Shown here: positions 42,932 to 50,900 of the stretch, one piece after another
Position numbering within the stretch: the first letter of the stretch is position 1
How the letters are laid out: every line of letters begins with the position of its first letter
Assembly: GCA_002410325.1 (NCBI GenBank)
Contig: DHRK01000027.1
Coordinates: 14,090-66,138 of the forward strand
Direction: 5' to 3'
Source: Syntrophomonas sp. UBA5314
Lineage (GTDB): Bacteria; Bacillota; Syntrophomonadia; Syntrophomonadales; Syntrophomonadaceae
DNA: 52,049 bases
Notes under the pieces: generated by a model
Databases searched by the model: none
Told to the model about the DNA's origin: nothing
Seen by the model: only the letters and a program-made list of their open reading frames with translations
Position numbers and translations under genes: made by a program

Positions 42932-44278
42932 TTGAGATACCGAACTGGTATTTTTACTACAATTATAATAGTAATGTATTTATCTGTAATTCCTTGGGAT
43001 GTTGAAGCTTACGAAGATAGTCCCAATATTACTTCTCTGGTGGACTCGCCGCTTTCATACCGGGAATGGTATGAACACGATCGAGCTTATGCCCAAGATA
43101 CGGCGAGGCTTTTAGCCTTGGACCCTGACAGAATTAATATGACCTTACTGATGGAATGGCAGGAGTTGGCACGTGAAACAGCTTACGCTTTTAGTTCGGC
43201 TTACCAGGATCCCCAGGGATTGTTCTCCGTTTATTCCGCCAATAACACAGGTAAAATTCATGTACTGGCCCTGGCTCGTTATTACCGTGAACTTATCTTA
43301 AAGGAAGCTTTAGCGGGAAAAATCATGCCATTAGAGTATCCGGGCTACTTGCAGGGAGGATTGCCGGAAGGCATTCCCAGCTTGAGCAGGGAAGGATTCA
43401 CTCAAGGAGATGAGTTGCAGCCCTATACAGTCACAGAGACTGTGACTGTAATCCATGACATTGATATATCAGGAAGTCCTTTTAAAGGCGTTGTTTTCTA
43501 CCTTCTACCATTCCGCATTTCAGGTTATGAAGGAGCAGCCTATACTATGAACACACCCGGGCGTGATGAAGCCGTATACCTGTCGGCTTCCTCCAATCCC
43601 AATGCGACCAAGCTAGCCGTGCTTGTAAGTCACGAACTCGGGCACATTATTCATTACCAGTTTATGGGCACCTATGACTCGAATCCGGGCGCTTGGGAGC
43701 GCTTTATCAATCTTATGGGAGAAACAGAATACCATAAGTTCGGTAGTTATACACAAAAAACAGATGAAAAATTTGCAGAGTGTTTTAGAATGGCCTATGG
43801 ATCATCTTTGGGACGACAGGGCAGGAGATTTCATGATGACCTGCCTGATCCGTTTGACGACAAGCCCATAAAAGCCTATCGTAGCTTGGTAGATGATTTG
43901 CTCAGCAAAGGTGATGAGAACTATTTTGATGTGCAACGAATAGAGGCAGCGCTTATCGATTATCAGGGACAGCCTTTATGTTTGCCGGTAGGACCCCGAC
44001 CTGAACAGATCAATACGATAATTACTAATACCCCGGATATTATATTTACAGCCCCTCTGGCATTAAAAGGAAAGGAACATTTTGTTCCAGTAGGTGCCTG
44101 CTACAATACTAATATCAAGCCGAAAATAATTGATTTTTCTTATTTGACTAACAATGAGGGAGTAGTACATTATAAACTCAATCTTCCCGAACAGGGATTA
44201 TATACAGTCTATCTGGGCCGAGAAGCGGAAATTGGCCTTACCGACACCTTAAAGTTTCAAATTCTATATGTGAATTAG
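42932..44278 (+). CDS. secreted HExxH zinc metallopeptidase
   Basis: A 448-residue exported protein. A signal peptide is seen at residues 1-26 (hydrophobic IFTTIIIVMYLSVIPW, then DVEAYED). The zinc motif is His234-Glu-Leu-Gly-His238 in VSHELGHIIHYQF. About 40 residues on, DEKFAECFRMAYG supplies a candidate third ligand (Glu279 or Glu283), the geometry of gluzincins with an E-x-F-A-E-x-F helix. The C-terminal 110 residues look like a beta domain. The start is TTG 42932, about seven bases after GAGGTG; a GTG at 42923 overlaps that SD. It may process or remodel the exported surface proteins, but this is inference from position. Confidence 0.82.
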   Translation: MRYRTGIFTTIIIVMYLSVIPWDVEAYEDSPNITSLVDSPLSYREWYEHDRAYAQDTARLLALDPDRINMTLLMEWQELARETAYAFSSAYQDPQGLFSVYSANNTGKIHVLALARYYRELILKEALAGKIMPLEYPGYLQGGLPEGIPSLSREGFTQGDELQPYTVTETVTVIHDIDISGSPFKGVVFYLLPFRISGYEGAAYTMNTPGRDEAVYLSASSNPNATKLAVLVSHELGHIIHYQFMGTYDSNPGAWERFINLMGETEYHKFGSYTQKTDEKFAECFRMAYGSSLGRQGRRFHDDLPDPFDDKPIKAYRSLVDDLLSKGDENYFDVQRIEAALIDYQGQPLCLPVGPRPEQINTIITNTPDIIFTAPLALKGKEHFVPVGACYNTNIKPKIIDFSYLTNNEGVVHYKLNLPEQGLYTVYLGREAEIGLTDTLKFQILYVN

Positions 44279-44280
44279 GA

Positions 44281-44670
44281 TTAGAAAGAGCTAACCCGCA
44301 GCTTAAGTCAAAAATGCACAATTATTAAGCTTCTGATGCTACAATTCCCATACCCGCCTTAAATAAAAATGAACGTAATTTGCTAAATATATTAGACAAC
44401 GGATTAGTCCTTTTCTAAGAGAAGGATGATTTTTTAAATATCACCCTTGTATATATAATCGTGCATAAATGGTATAATATGTAATTGTATCATCTACAAT
44501 ATACCATATGTAATATATGGTTGGTATATATCATAACAAATAAAGTGTATATATATTATTTTTTAGTCGAAAGTATTGGCAAAAAAAGTATTGTGCAAAA
44601 TTATATTATCCCTTATCATATAAAAAAAGGATTAAGCAGGATTAATCTTTTCGTAATGGGGGATTAAACT
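44281..44670 (+). promoter_or_regulatory. AT-rich control region and promoter of the second LuxR gene
   Basis: No gene recognised. A TATAAT at 44473-44478, with TTGTAT upstream at 44447 (20-base spacing), sits in sequence that aligns with the first regulator's promoter (shared TATAATATGTAA and nearby AATCG). An inverted repeat, ATGGTATA (44469-44476) with TATACCAT (44500-44507), overlaps the -10, and CCATAT/ATATGG follows at 44504-44520; both are candidate operators. GGATTAGTCC is at 44401-44410. Confidence 0.6.
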
Positions 44671-45321
44671 ATGGGTCAATTTAAAGTATTATTGTGCAGT
44701 CAACAGCCGGGCTATAATCAAAGCCTGGCCGTAGCCTTTAATGAAAACTTTATATTCCGGGTAATTTCCAGCGTTGATCGGGACAAATTGCTGGATGAAG
44801 CGGTTAGACTCCAGCCGGATGTAGCTGTAATCAAGATCGATAGCCTGAATATCATGGATATGTTGGAGGAGCTTAAAAACAGATGCCCTATGCTGTTGCC
44901 GGTAGCTGTTGTAGATGATCCTGATCAGTATGATATCATGGAGGCTATCAATCAGGGAGTGCGTGGAGTCCTGCCGTTTCGCCTGCTGCCCCGGCAGATA
45001 GTCAATGCGGTTGAATTAATAACCGTGGCCGGGCTTTTGTGCCTGCCCAGGGTCAGCACCAGGCCTGCCGGTACCTACAGCGCCGGTAATGAAAGAAGCA
45101 TTGAGATTATATCAGCTTTGACTATTCGGGAAAGGGAAGTGTTATCCTTGCTGGGCAGAAGCTATTCCAATCAAGAAATTGCAGAAACCCTTTGCCTGTC
45201 CGAATCTACAGTCAAGACTCACTTGCGCAATGTTTTCCATAAGCTGCGAGTTCGCAATCGTTCCGAGGCCATTGCCTTATTATACGGCACTGATTTGATG
45301 AAGTACGAGCAACTGGCTTAG
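44671..45321 (+). CDS. orphan LuxR-type regulator with degenerate receiver (module 2)
   Basis: A 216-residue paralogue of the regulator at 36407, collinear through the whole length (for example RVLLCS/KVLLCS and MNV-like spacing up to LLPRQIVNAVELI). The receiver-like domain again lacks the acidic pocket, with Cys-Ser-Gln at 9-11 and Lys55 in QPDVAVIK in place of the phosphoacceptor. The LuxR HTH is intact (LTIREREVLSLL, NQEIAETLCLSESTVKTHLRN). ATG follows GGGGGAT. It lies upstream of the second control region and the two-component genes. Confidence 0.92.
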   Translation: MGQFKVLLCSQQPGYNQSLAVAFNENFIFRVISSVDRDKLLDEAVRLQPDVAVIKIDSLNIMDMLEELKNRCPMLLPVAVVDDPDQYDIMEAINQGVRGVLPFRLLPRQIVNAVELITVAGLLCLPRVSTRPAGTYSAGNERSIEIISALTIREREVLSLLGRSYSNQEIAETLCLSESTVKTHLRNVFHKLRVRNRSEAIALLYGTDLMKYEQLA

Positions 45322-45347
45322 CCGGGCTGTACAAAGTGTCCTCCCCA

Positions 45348-45377
45348 AAAACGCCCAAAATTTCTAAGGCGTTTTTT
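45348..45377 (+). terminator. terminator of the second LuxR gene
   Basis: AAAACGCC (45348-45355) pairs with GGCGTTTT (45368-45375) over a 12-base loop, with the T-run continuing. The GGCGTTTTT strand resembles sequence just after the first LuxR gene's terminator (about 37114). Confidence 0.8.
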
Positions 45378-46073
45378 ATTTCCTCCTTTTTATTGCCTGA
45401 ATGGACTAAATATTCGACAACAAACCATAAAATAGCAACTAAATAGGACTTAATGCGTGAGTATTCTGAATGGTGATTTGCCGGAAAAATATAAGCAATA
45501 AAACGGATTAGACAGTTAATAAAACCATAAAAACGGACTTAGGAAGACATAAAAATAAATTGATAGCCAATTAAGGCAACAGATGTGTAAAAAAACAGGT
45601 AAAAACAATTTCAAATGCAATACGTAGTTAACCCGATATATAGGTATTTTAGGAAATATGAAAATGGACCTTTGTCTAAGATTAAAATAGGCTGAGGTCC
45701 TAGGACACAAGGCGTAAACCGATCTAATCGGCTTATCGATAATGAATAGGCAAATGACGCCTAGATAATGGCGCTGGAGCTAAAAATGATTATTTCGTCG
45801 ACACTATTTTTATAAAAAAAGGACTAATTAACGGCATGGGCTTGAAAATGGAAATAGTATCGGACAAAAGGGATATTTAGGGGTAATTGCCATTGATTGC
45901 GACTACTTTGCAGTCTAATCTAGTACCCCCTTTTTCCCCCCTGCGGTGAATAGCCGCTTAGTAGGCAAAAGTATTAAATTGTTATTACCCAAAAGGCGTA
46001 TTCCGGATTTTAACTGAAAAAAGCGGGAAATGAATCCTAAACTGGGTATTTTGGGGTTAAGGGAGGGGCGAAG
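45378..46073 (+). promoter_or_regulatory. 700-base control region of module 2
   Basis: AT-rich, with no convincing gene. It shares three exact elements in order with 37109-37711: GTCCTAGGAC (45697-45706), GGTAATTGC (45882-45890) and AAAAGTATTAAATTG (45967-45981). GGGGTA (45880-45885) can pair with TACCCCC (45924-45930), which is followed by TTTTT. This encloses a GACT/AGTC stem, so a leader RNA with a terminator-like end is possible. GGACTTA/GGACTAA words recur near 45403, 45446, 45535 and 45821. The SD GGGAGGGG lies before the kinase start. Confidence 0.55.
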
Positions 46074-47906
46074 ATGGCAACTGCAAGATCTGAGCGGTAC
46101 GGCCTGCTTAAAAAGGCCAGAAAAGCTGCGGCTCCTTTGTTTTCCTCCATCATCCCGAAAAAACAGCTCAGTAGATCCGGATTGGAAGGCCAGTTAAGAT
46201 ACTCCATCGTAATTGTTCGTTATTTATTATTCATTATTACTTCTGCTTTTTATTTAGCGGGTCCACCGCATGCACGCATGCATATTAAAGTTGTTGTAGT
46301 CCTGACTATGCTTATAGCAACTATACTGGCCCAAAATCTATACAGCACCTGGCAGCCGCGGACTAAAGGCATGCATACCGATAGGGCAGGCAGTTTAGCC
46401 GAAAACGATGATTGGTCAATTACTAAATTAATTATTGTTGAGACTATTGGCATAGCTTTGTTAACCATTCCCACAGGAGGCTTAAACAGCCCATTTATAT
46501 GGTATGCTTTAAATCCTATCATTATTGCCGCAGTATGTTTGCCGGTATACCGGTGCTGGATGCTTCTGGGCCTGTTTATCGCTTTAGCTACCTCGGCCAG
46601 TTCGATATATCCAGGAATCAGCAGTACGGTAGGGGCGTTTTTGTATGAAAACACGAGCACTCTTTTTGTGTTCTTTTTAACTACCTCCCTGGCTCAAGTG
46701 GCCGGCTCCCTGTACAATCGATTGGGTATAGCCTATGAGAGTCTAGCTGCTTCTCACGCGCTCAGTGAACGTTCACTGGAATACATATCATCTCTATACC
46801 AGGCCCTGGAGGCATTCTCCAGCCAGGAGGATAGAGCCCAGCTGGCCGAGGTGCTGGCCTCTTATGCCGCAAAGCTCTGTGATCGGCCTGCAGCGTGTTA
46901 CCTTCGCCATGAGCTGGAGCAGGCGGAACCTAGTGAACCTGCTATATTATGTGTTTCCGGGTCTACTGAAGAGGGGGAAGATATTGACTGGCAAAGACGG
47001 TTGTATACCATGTGGAATCAAGTCGAGCCGGGGCAGGCCATATTGATAAGCGTTATAGACGATGACCGGCAGCTAATTGCCGTTCCTGTAGAATCCAATG
47101 CGGAGTATTTTGGGATTCTGGCCTATGTGCAGACCGGGGAAGCGGCTGGATACCTGGCAGAGAGACAAAAGTCACTGACGTTCCTGGCAGAGTTGGGTGG
47201 AATAGTGCTGGAACGCATGAAAGGGGACCGGCTTTGGGGAAGGCTTTTGGTAAGTGAAGAACAAAACCGCATTTCCAACGAGATTCACGATGGCATTGCC
47301 CAGTATTTATTCAGTATTGTAATGAGTCTGCATAGCATTTCCAAAGTGGACAGCCACATTCAGGCTCCTTCGGTCCAAAAACAACTGCGCCTTATAGAGG
47401 AGACCGCCAAACGGGCTTCTACCGAATTGCGGGCTTCTATATATCAGCTCAATCCCAGTAAAAGAGGAGAGAGTTTATTTGTTGATAATTTGGCTTCCTA
47501 TCTTGATGATCTGGGGCGTTTGAATGGAATTAAGGTGGATCTCCAGGCGGAAGGCTGTGAAGAGCTGATTAGTCCTGCTTTACGAAAGATCCTATATCGG
47601 ATCGTCAGGGAATCCTGCAGCAATGCCATACGGCACGGTGCTTGTCAGACCCTGGAAGTAAGCCTTGATATGTCACCTGGTAGGACTATCCTGGAGATAG
47701 CTGACGATGGGCGCGGACTTCCGCAGCCAGAAGATAGAGATAAGGATTGGAAACCTGGACTTGGTATTAAGAACATCAGTCAACTGGTAGCACAATTTGA
47801 CGGCGAACTGGAAATTAAGAACCGGCCTGGCAGAGGCACATTGGTAAGGTGTACCATCCCCAAGCAGTATTGTACGGAACAGACCTATGAGGAGGCGATT
47901 ATATAA
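46074..47906 (+). CDS. membrane sensor histidine kinase (HisKA_3/NarX-DesK type)
   Basis: A 610-residue kinase. About six membrane segments span residues 45-215 with almost no extracellular domain, including the short motif TIPTGGLNSPF. A GAF-like region lies at about 230-385. The dimerisation and phosphotransfer helix has phospho-acceptor His405 (NEIHDGIAQYL). An HATPase domain follows with the N box RESCSNAIRHG and G boxes ADDGRGLP and GLGIKNI. The start is ATG after GGGAGGGG. The stop shares one base with the response-regulator start, so the pair is coupled. The signal is unknown. Confidence 0.93.
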   Translation: MATARSERYGLLKKARKAAAPLFSSIIPKKQLSRSGLEGQLRYSIVIVRYLLFIITSAFYLAGPPHARMHIKVVVVLTMLIATILAQNLYSTWQPRTKGMHTDRAGSLAENDDWSITKLIIVETIGIALLTIPTGGLNSPFIWYALNPIIIAAVCLPVYRCWMLLGLFIALATSASSIYPGISSTVGAFLYENTSTLFVFFLTTSLAQVAGSLYNRLGIAYESLAASHALSERSLEYISSLYQALEAFSSQEDRAQLAEVLASYAAKLCDRPAACYLRHELEQAEPSEPAILCVSGSTEEGEDIDWQRRLYTMWNQVEPGQAILISVIDDDRQLIAVPVESNAEYFGILAYVQTGEAAGYLAERQKSLTFLAELGGIVLERMKGDRLWGRLLVSEEQNRISNEIHDGIAQYLFSIVMSLHSISKVDSHIQAPSVQKQLRLIEETAKRASTELRASIYQLNPSKRGESLFVDNLASYLDDLGRLNGIKVDLQAEGCEELISPALRKILYRIVRESCSNAIRHGACQTLEVSLDMSPGRTILEIADDGRGLPQPEDRDKDWKPGLGIKNISQLVAQFDGELEIKNRPGRGTLVRCTIPKQYCTEQTYEEAII

Positions 47907-48544
47907 TGAGACTGGTACTTATCGACGATCATCCCCTGGTTATACAAGGAATAGCTTCTCTTGTGCAGTGCCAGGGAGATATGGAAGTGGTTGGAACAGC
48001 CAATAATGGCTCAGAGGCCTTGAGGGTCATCAGCCAGTGTAGACCTGATATTGCGGTGGTGGATTTGAGGCTGGCTGGCGAGTACGGACTCGATATAATA
48101 CGAAAAGCCAGAAAACTGGTGCCTGAATGCCGCTTCATCATCCTTACTTCCTTCGCCGAAAGGGTTGATGTGCGGAGTGCTATTGCTGAGAAGGTTGAAG
48201 GATATATTCTCAAAGAGGCTATGCCGGAGGAAATAATCAGCGCTATTCATCTGGTTGGCAAAGGGAGGACTTATATAGATCCCGCCATAATGCAAAACCT
48301 GCTCGACCAACAGGAAGAGGATCCCATTGAGCAGTTGACTCCGCGGGAGATGGAGGTGTTGGAAGCCCTGGCCCGGGGCATGTCCAATCGCGAAATAGCC
48401 GATTTATTATACATAACCGAACACACCGTAAAGAAGCATGTATATCAAATCCTGGATAAGTTAAACTTTCACGATCGTACCCAGGCTGCCCTGTATGCTT
48501 TCTCCAAAGGTCTTGGGCAGGTATCTCCTAATACCGCTTCCTAG
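47906..48544 (+). CDS. NarL/FixJ-family response regulator
   Basis: A 212-residue regulator with an intact receiver: acidic pair Asp7-Asp8, phosphoacceptor Asp53 (IAVVDL), Thr in ILTSF and Lys in GYILKEA. The LuxR HTH follows (LTPREMEVLEALARGMSNREIADLLYITEHTVKKHV). It contrasts with the two pseudo-receiver LuxR proteins nearby. It starts at the ATG inside TAATG of the kinase stop and lies just before the exported-protein gene at 48573, its probable target. Confidence 0.95.
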   Translation: MRLVLIDDHPLVIQGIASLVQCQGDMEVVGTANNGSEALRVISQCRPDIAVVDLRLAGEYGLDIIRKARKLVPECRFIILTSFAERVDVRSAIAEKVEGYILKEAMPEEIISAIHLVGKGRTYIDPAIMQNLLDQQEEDPIEQLTPREMEVLEALARGMSNREIADLLYITEHTVKKHVYQILDKLNFHDRTQAALYAFSKGLGQVSPNTAS

Positions 48545-48572
48545 GGACTGTAATGAAAAGGGGGTGAAGATC

Positions 48573-49127
48573 ATTACACACGCAAAGACAAAGTTCAACA
48601 GACGCATAGGCATGATAGTGGTTTCTATTGTACTGAGTTTAGGGTTAATAGGCTCAGCTGTAGCTATGTATAGTGATAGTTTAACTGCCACTCACAATAT
48701 CAACACAGGCGGCCTTGACGTACAATTTGCCAACGGTTGCACCAGTACCATGAGCCTTGAGCCTTGTACTCTGGAGATAGGTCAGACCGCTACCAGACAG
48801 TTTTCATTGATTAATAAGGGCACCGTCCCCGTGAATTTTAAGGATGATTCTGCAACCGTAATAAGCCAGGGAACTGTAAATCTGGTAATACATTGGCCGA
48901 CCGGAGCGAGCGCTACACTTGACCCGGAAGCCCAGATGAATGTCACCGTTGACATCAGTCCGGGCATCGCTGCAGTACCAGGGGGGACTTACCCATTTAG
49001 CGTAAAAATCACTGCTACCCCCTGGAATGGATACACCCAGCAATGGATGGTAGACGACTTGCAACTGCAAGGTTCCGTAGTGGTTCCGAAACCAATAGTG
49101 CAGGAAGGAGGCAGCGGTGGAAGTTAA
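48573..49127 (+). CDS. exported TasA/camelysin-like protein with SipW-type signal (module 2)
   Basis: A 184-residue protein with a textbook SipW-type leader: basic KTKFNRR, a hydrophobic core, then SAVAMYSDSLTATHNINTGG and LDVQF. The mature part has the conserved INKGTVPVNF strand and ends LQLQGSVVVP, like the module 1 protein at 37712. The SD is AAAGGGGGTGA (48557-48567). The in-frame codons at good spacing are ATC 48570 and ATT 48573. The only near canonical codon, GTG 48564, lies inside the SD. An AUU (or AUC) start is inferred. A CCTAGG palindrome (48539-48544) lies just upstream. Confidence 0.82.
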   Translation: MTHAKTKFNRRIGMIVVSIVLSLGLIGSAVAMYSDSLTATHNINTGGLDVQFANGCTSTMSLEPCTLEIGQTATRQFSLINKGTVPVNFKDDSATVISQGTVNLVIHWPTGASATLDPEAQMNVTVDISPGIAAVPGGTYPFSVKITATPWNGYTQQWMVDDLQLQGSVVVPKPIVQEGGSGGS

Positions 49128-49163
49128 GGGTAGATGATCTGTAACATAGAATAGATCATTCAG

Positions 49164-49190
49164 CCCCTGCTTGCATTTAGCAGGGGTTTT
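49164..49190 (+). terminator. terminator after the module 2 substrate gene
   Basis: CCCCTGCT (49164-49171) pairs with AGCAGGGG (49179-49186), followed by TTTT. It again separates the substrate gene from the signal peptidase. Confidence 0.88.
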
Positions 49191-49650
49191 GCATGGCTTG
49201 GAATAAATAGGGCAGGTTGTTGGCAGATGGAGAGCAAGCTGCACCTTAATGTGAATGTAAATTATATACGAGCGATTAAAATAAAAAATATCTCTTATTT
49301 AGTTTAGACCAGCGTGGTGTAAGCTCAGTATCTGAGAAATATTAATGGATATTTCTATAATGCCCGGGTTTTTTATAAAACGCCGGGTATTAATTTTTGT
49401 TTATAATTCTCAACCAATGCTGCCGCAAATGGTAAATAATTTTCCCCAAAACACGATAATAGTTATGAAGCCAGATTATCTTAGATAACGAATAGAATTG
49501 ATATTCGAAGCGAGAATACAAGCCTTATAAATAACATTTTAGTAAGAATAATGCACTTAATAAAAGGAAAATGGCTTTAAAAGTAAAATATTAATATTTA
49601 TACCTGCCAATTGAGATAATGTGTCACTTTATGGCTATGGAGGGTCAGAG
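49191..49650 (+). promoter_or_regulatory. 460-base AT-rich gap before the second signal peptidase
   Basis: No gene is seen. A CTCAG/CTGAG hairpin lies at 49324-49336. A second strong hairpin at 49358-49392 (TAATGCCCGG with CCGGGTATTA, plus an inner GTTTT/AAAAC stem) is followed by TTTTTG. With the terminator at 49164, this could bound a short non-coding RNA or act as an attenuator for the peptidase gene. The SD GGAGGG at 49639-49644 belongs to the next gene. No clear -35/-10 pair was found. Confidence 0.5.
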
Positions 49651-50832
49651 ATTTACAGTCAATTGAGGTCGTTGCTGGCCGACCGAAAATCAGCCAGGTA
49701 TACTTGGATTCTGCTTATACTCCTGGTGCTGGCCTACATCTTGAACAACCGGATTTTTGGACCCCAGGTGGGCGGCTATTTGGGCAATTATATCCTGCCC
49801 ATCCTGATGTGGTCTCTGATTATTGGCGTTATCTATCTGATTCCGCGAGTCAAAAAACGTGGCAAACCGCGCATGAGCAAAACACTGCGCTGGTTGGCGT
49901 TAATCTGCGCTTTCATCAACGTACTGGGGATGATGCTGCAGGGCGCAATCGGGGGATTTGGGAAAAGTCCCTATGATCACAGTTGGATTGGGCTTCTAAC
50001 CAATATTGCTACTCTGGGTATTGGACTAATAGGAATAGAATTGGCACGCGCCTGGCTGATCAACCGCTACTTTACCCGGCAGCCAGTACTGGGCCTCACA
50101 ATAGTAGCCATATTTTTTACTATAATCACTACTCCCTTAAATAAATGGACCGGAATAAGTTTTAATCTAATGTCTGCCCAGTTTGTGGGTTCCGATTTAT
50201 GCCCGGCGGTTGGACAAAGTGTTTTGACTACCTATCTGGCCTCGTTGGGCGGGCCTATACCAGCCGTCCTCTACCGGGGGACGATAATTCTTTTGGAAAG
50301 ACTTTCGCCGGTTTTACCCAATTCAAACTGGGCGAGTCAAACCCTGCTGGGTATTCTGGCACCGATTATCGGAATAATCCTGGTCAGGCAGATTTACAGT
50401 GAGGAGGCTAGGGAAAACAAAGGGCGCACCCGTGAAGAAGGAATCGTAAGCTGGCTGTTGACCGGGCTGGCTTCCATACTTATTATCTGGTTTGCCATGG
50501 GAGTGTTTACTTATGCCCCGCGGGTTATTTTAAGCGGCAGTATGGAGCCTGATATTAAAATAGGCGATGTGGTAATTATTCATAAAATAGAAGGAAAAAA
50601 TGCGCAAGTGGGGGATGTCATTCTCTTTCCCTACCAAAAGGATATGAAAGTGACCCATCGTATTATTACGGTTTCCGAAGAACAGGGGACCAAACTGTTT
50701 ACTACCAAGGGTGACGCCAATCCGGAACCTGATGTGGATCTAGTCCCCGCGGACAATGTTCAGGGAAAGGTTGTTACAATTATTCCCAAAATGGGTTGGT
50801 TGACTCTGGTTTTTCGGGATGCGGTTAAATAA
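49651..50832 (+). CDS. SipW/archaeal-type signal peptidase with polytopic N-terminal domain (module 2)
   Basis: A 393-residue paralogue of the enzyme at 39472, collinear throughout. The catalytic Ser297 is in SGSMEPDIKIGD and His336 in DMKVTHRII, with TKGDANPEPD after. The N-terminal 285 residues again hold about seven membrane segments (for example YTWILLILLVLAYIL and ALICAFINVLGMML). GGAGGG (49639-49644) is six bases before ATT 49651. The nearest canonical in-frame codons are GTG 49621, which is upstream of the SD, and TTG 49663, which is 18 bases after it. An AUU start is therefore inferred, and it gives an N-terminus matching the paralogue. Confidence 0.92.
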   Translation: MYSQLRSLLADRKSARYTWILLILLVLAYILNNRIFGPQVGGYLGNYILPILMWSLIIGVIYLIPRVKKRGKPRMSKTLRWLALICAFINVLGMMLQGAIGGFGKSPYDHSWIGLLTNIATLGIGLIGIELARAWLINRYFTRQPVLGLTIVAIFFTIITTPLNKWTGISFNLMSAQFVGSDLCPAVGQSVLTTYLASLGGPIPAVLYRGTIILLERLSPVLPNSNWASQTLLGILAPIIGIILVRQIYSEEARENKGRTREEGIVSWLLTGLASILIIWFAMGVFTYAPRVILSGSMEPDIKIGDVVIIHKIEGKNAQVGDVILFPYQKDMKVTHRIITVSEEQGTKLFTTKGDANPEPDVDLVPADNVQGKVVTIIPKMGWLTLVFRDAVK

Positions 50833-50900
50833 CAGGAAAAGATATTCATAAAGATGTCGATATACTCAATAGGAGTTAATAGAAGGAAAAGGAGCGGCTG

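Noticed and set aside
45516..45710. 64-codon - strand frame in the module 2 control region
   Set aside because: AT-rich, low-complexity Phe/Leu sequence without ribosome site or homology that I recognise; it overlaps the shared palindrome.
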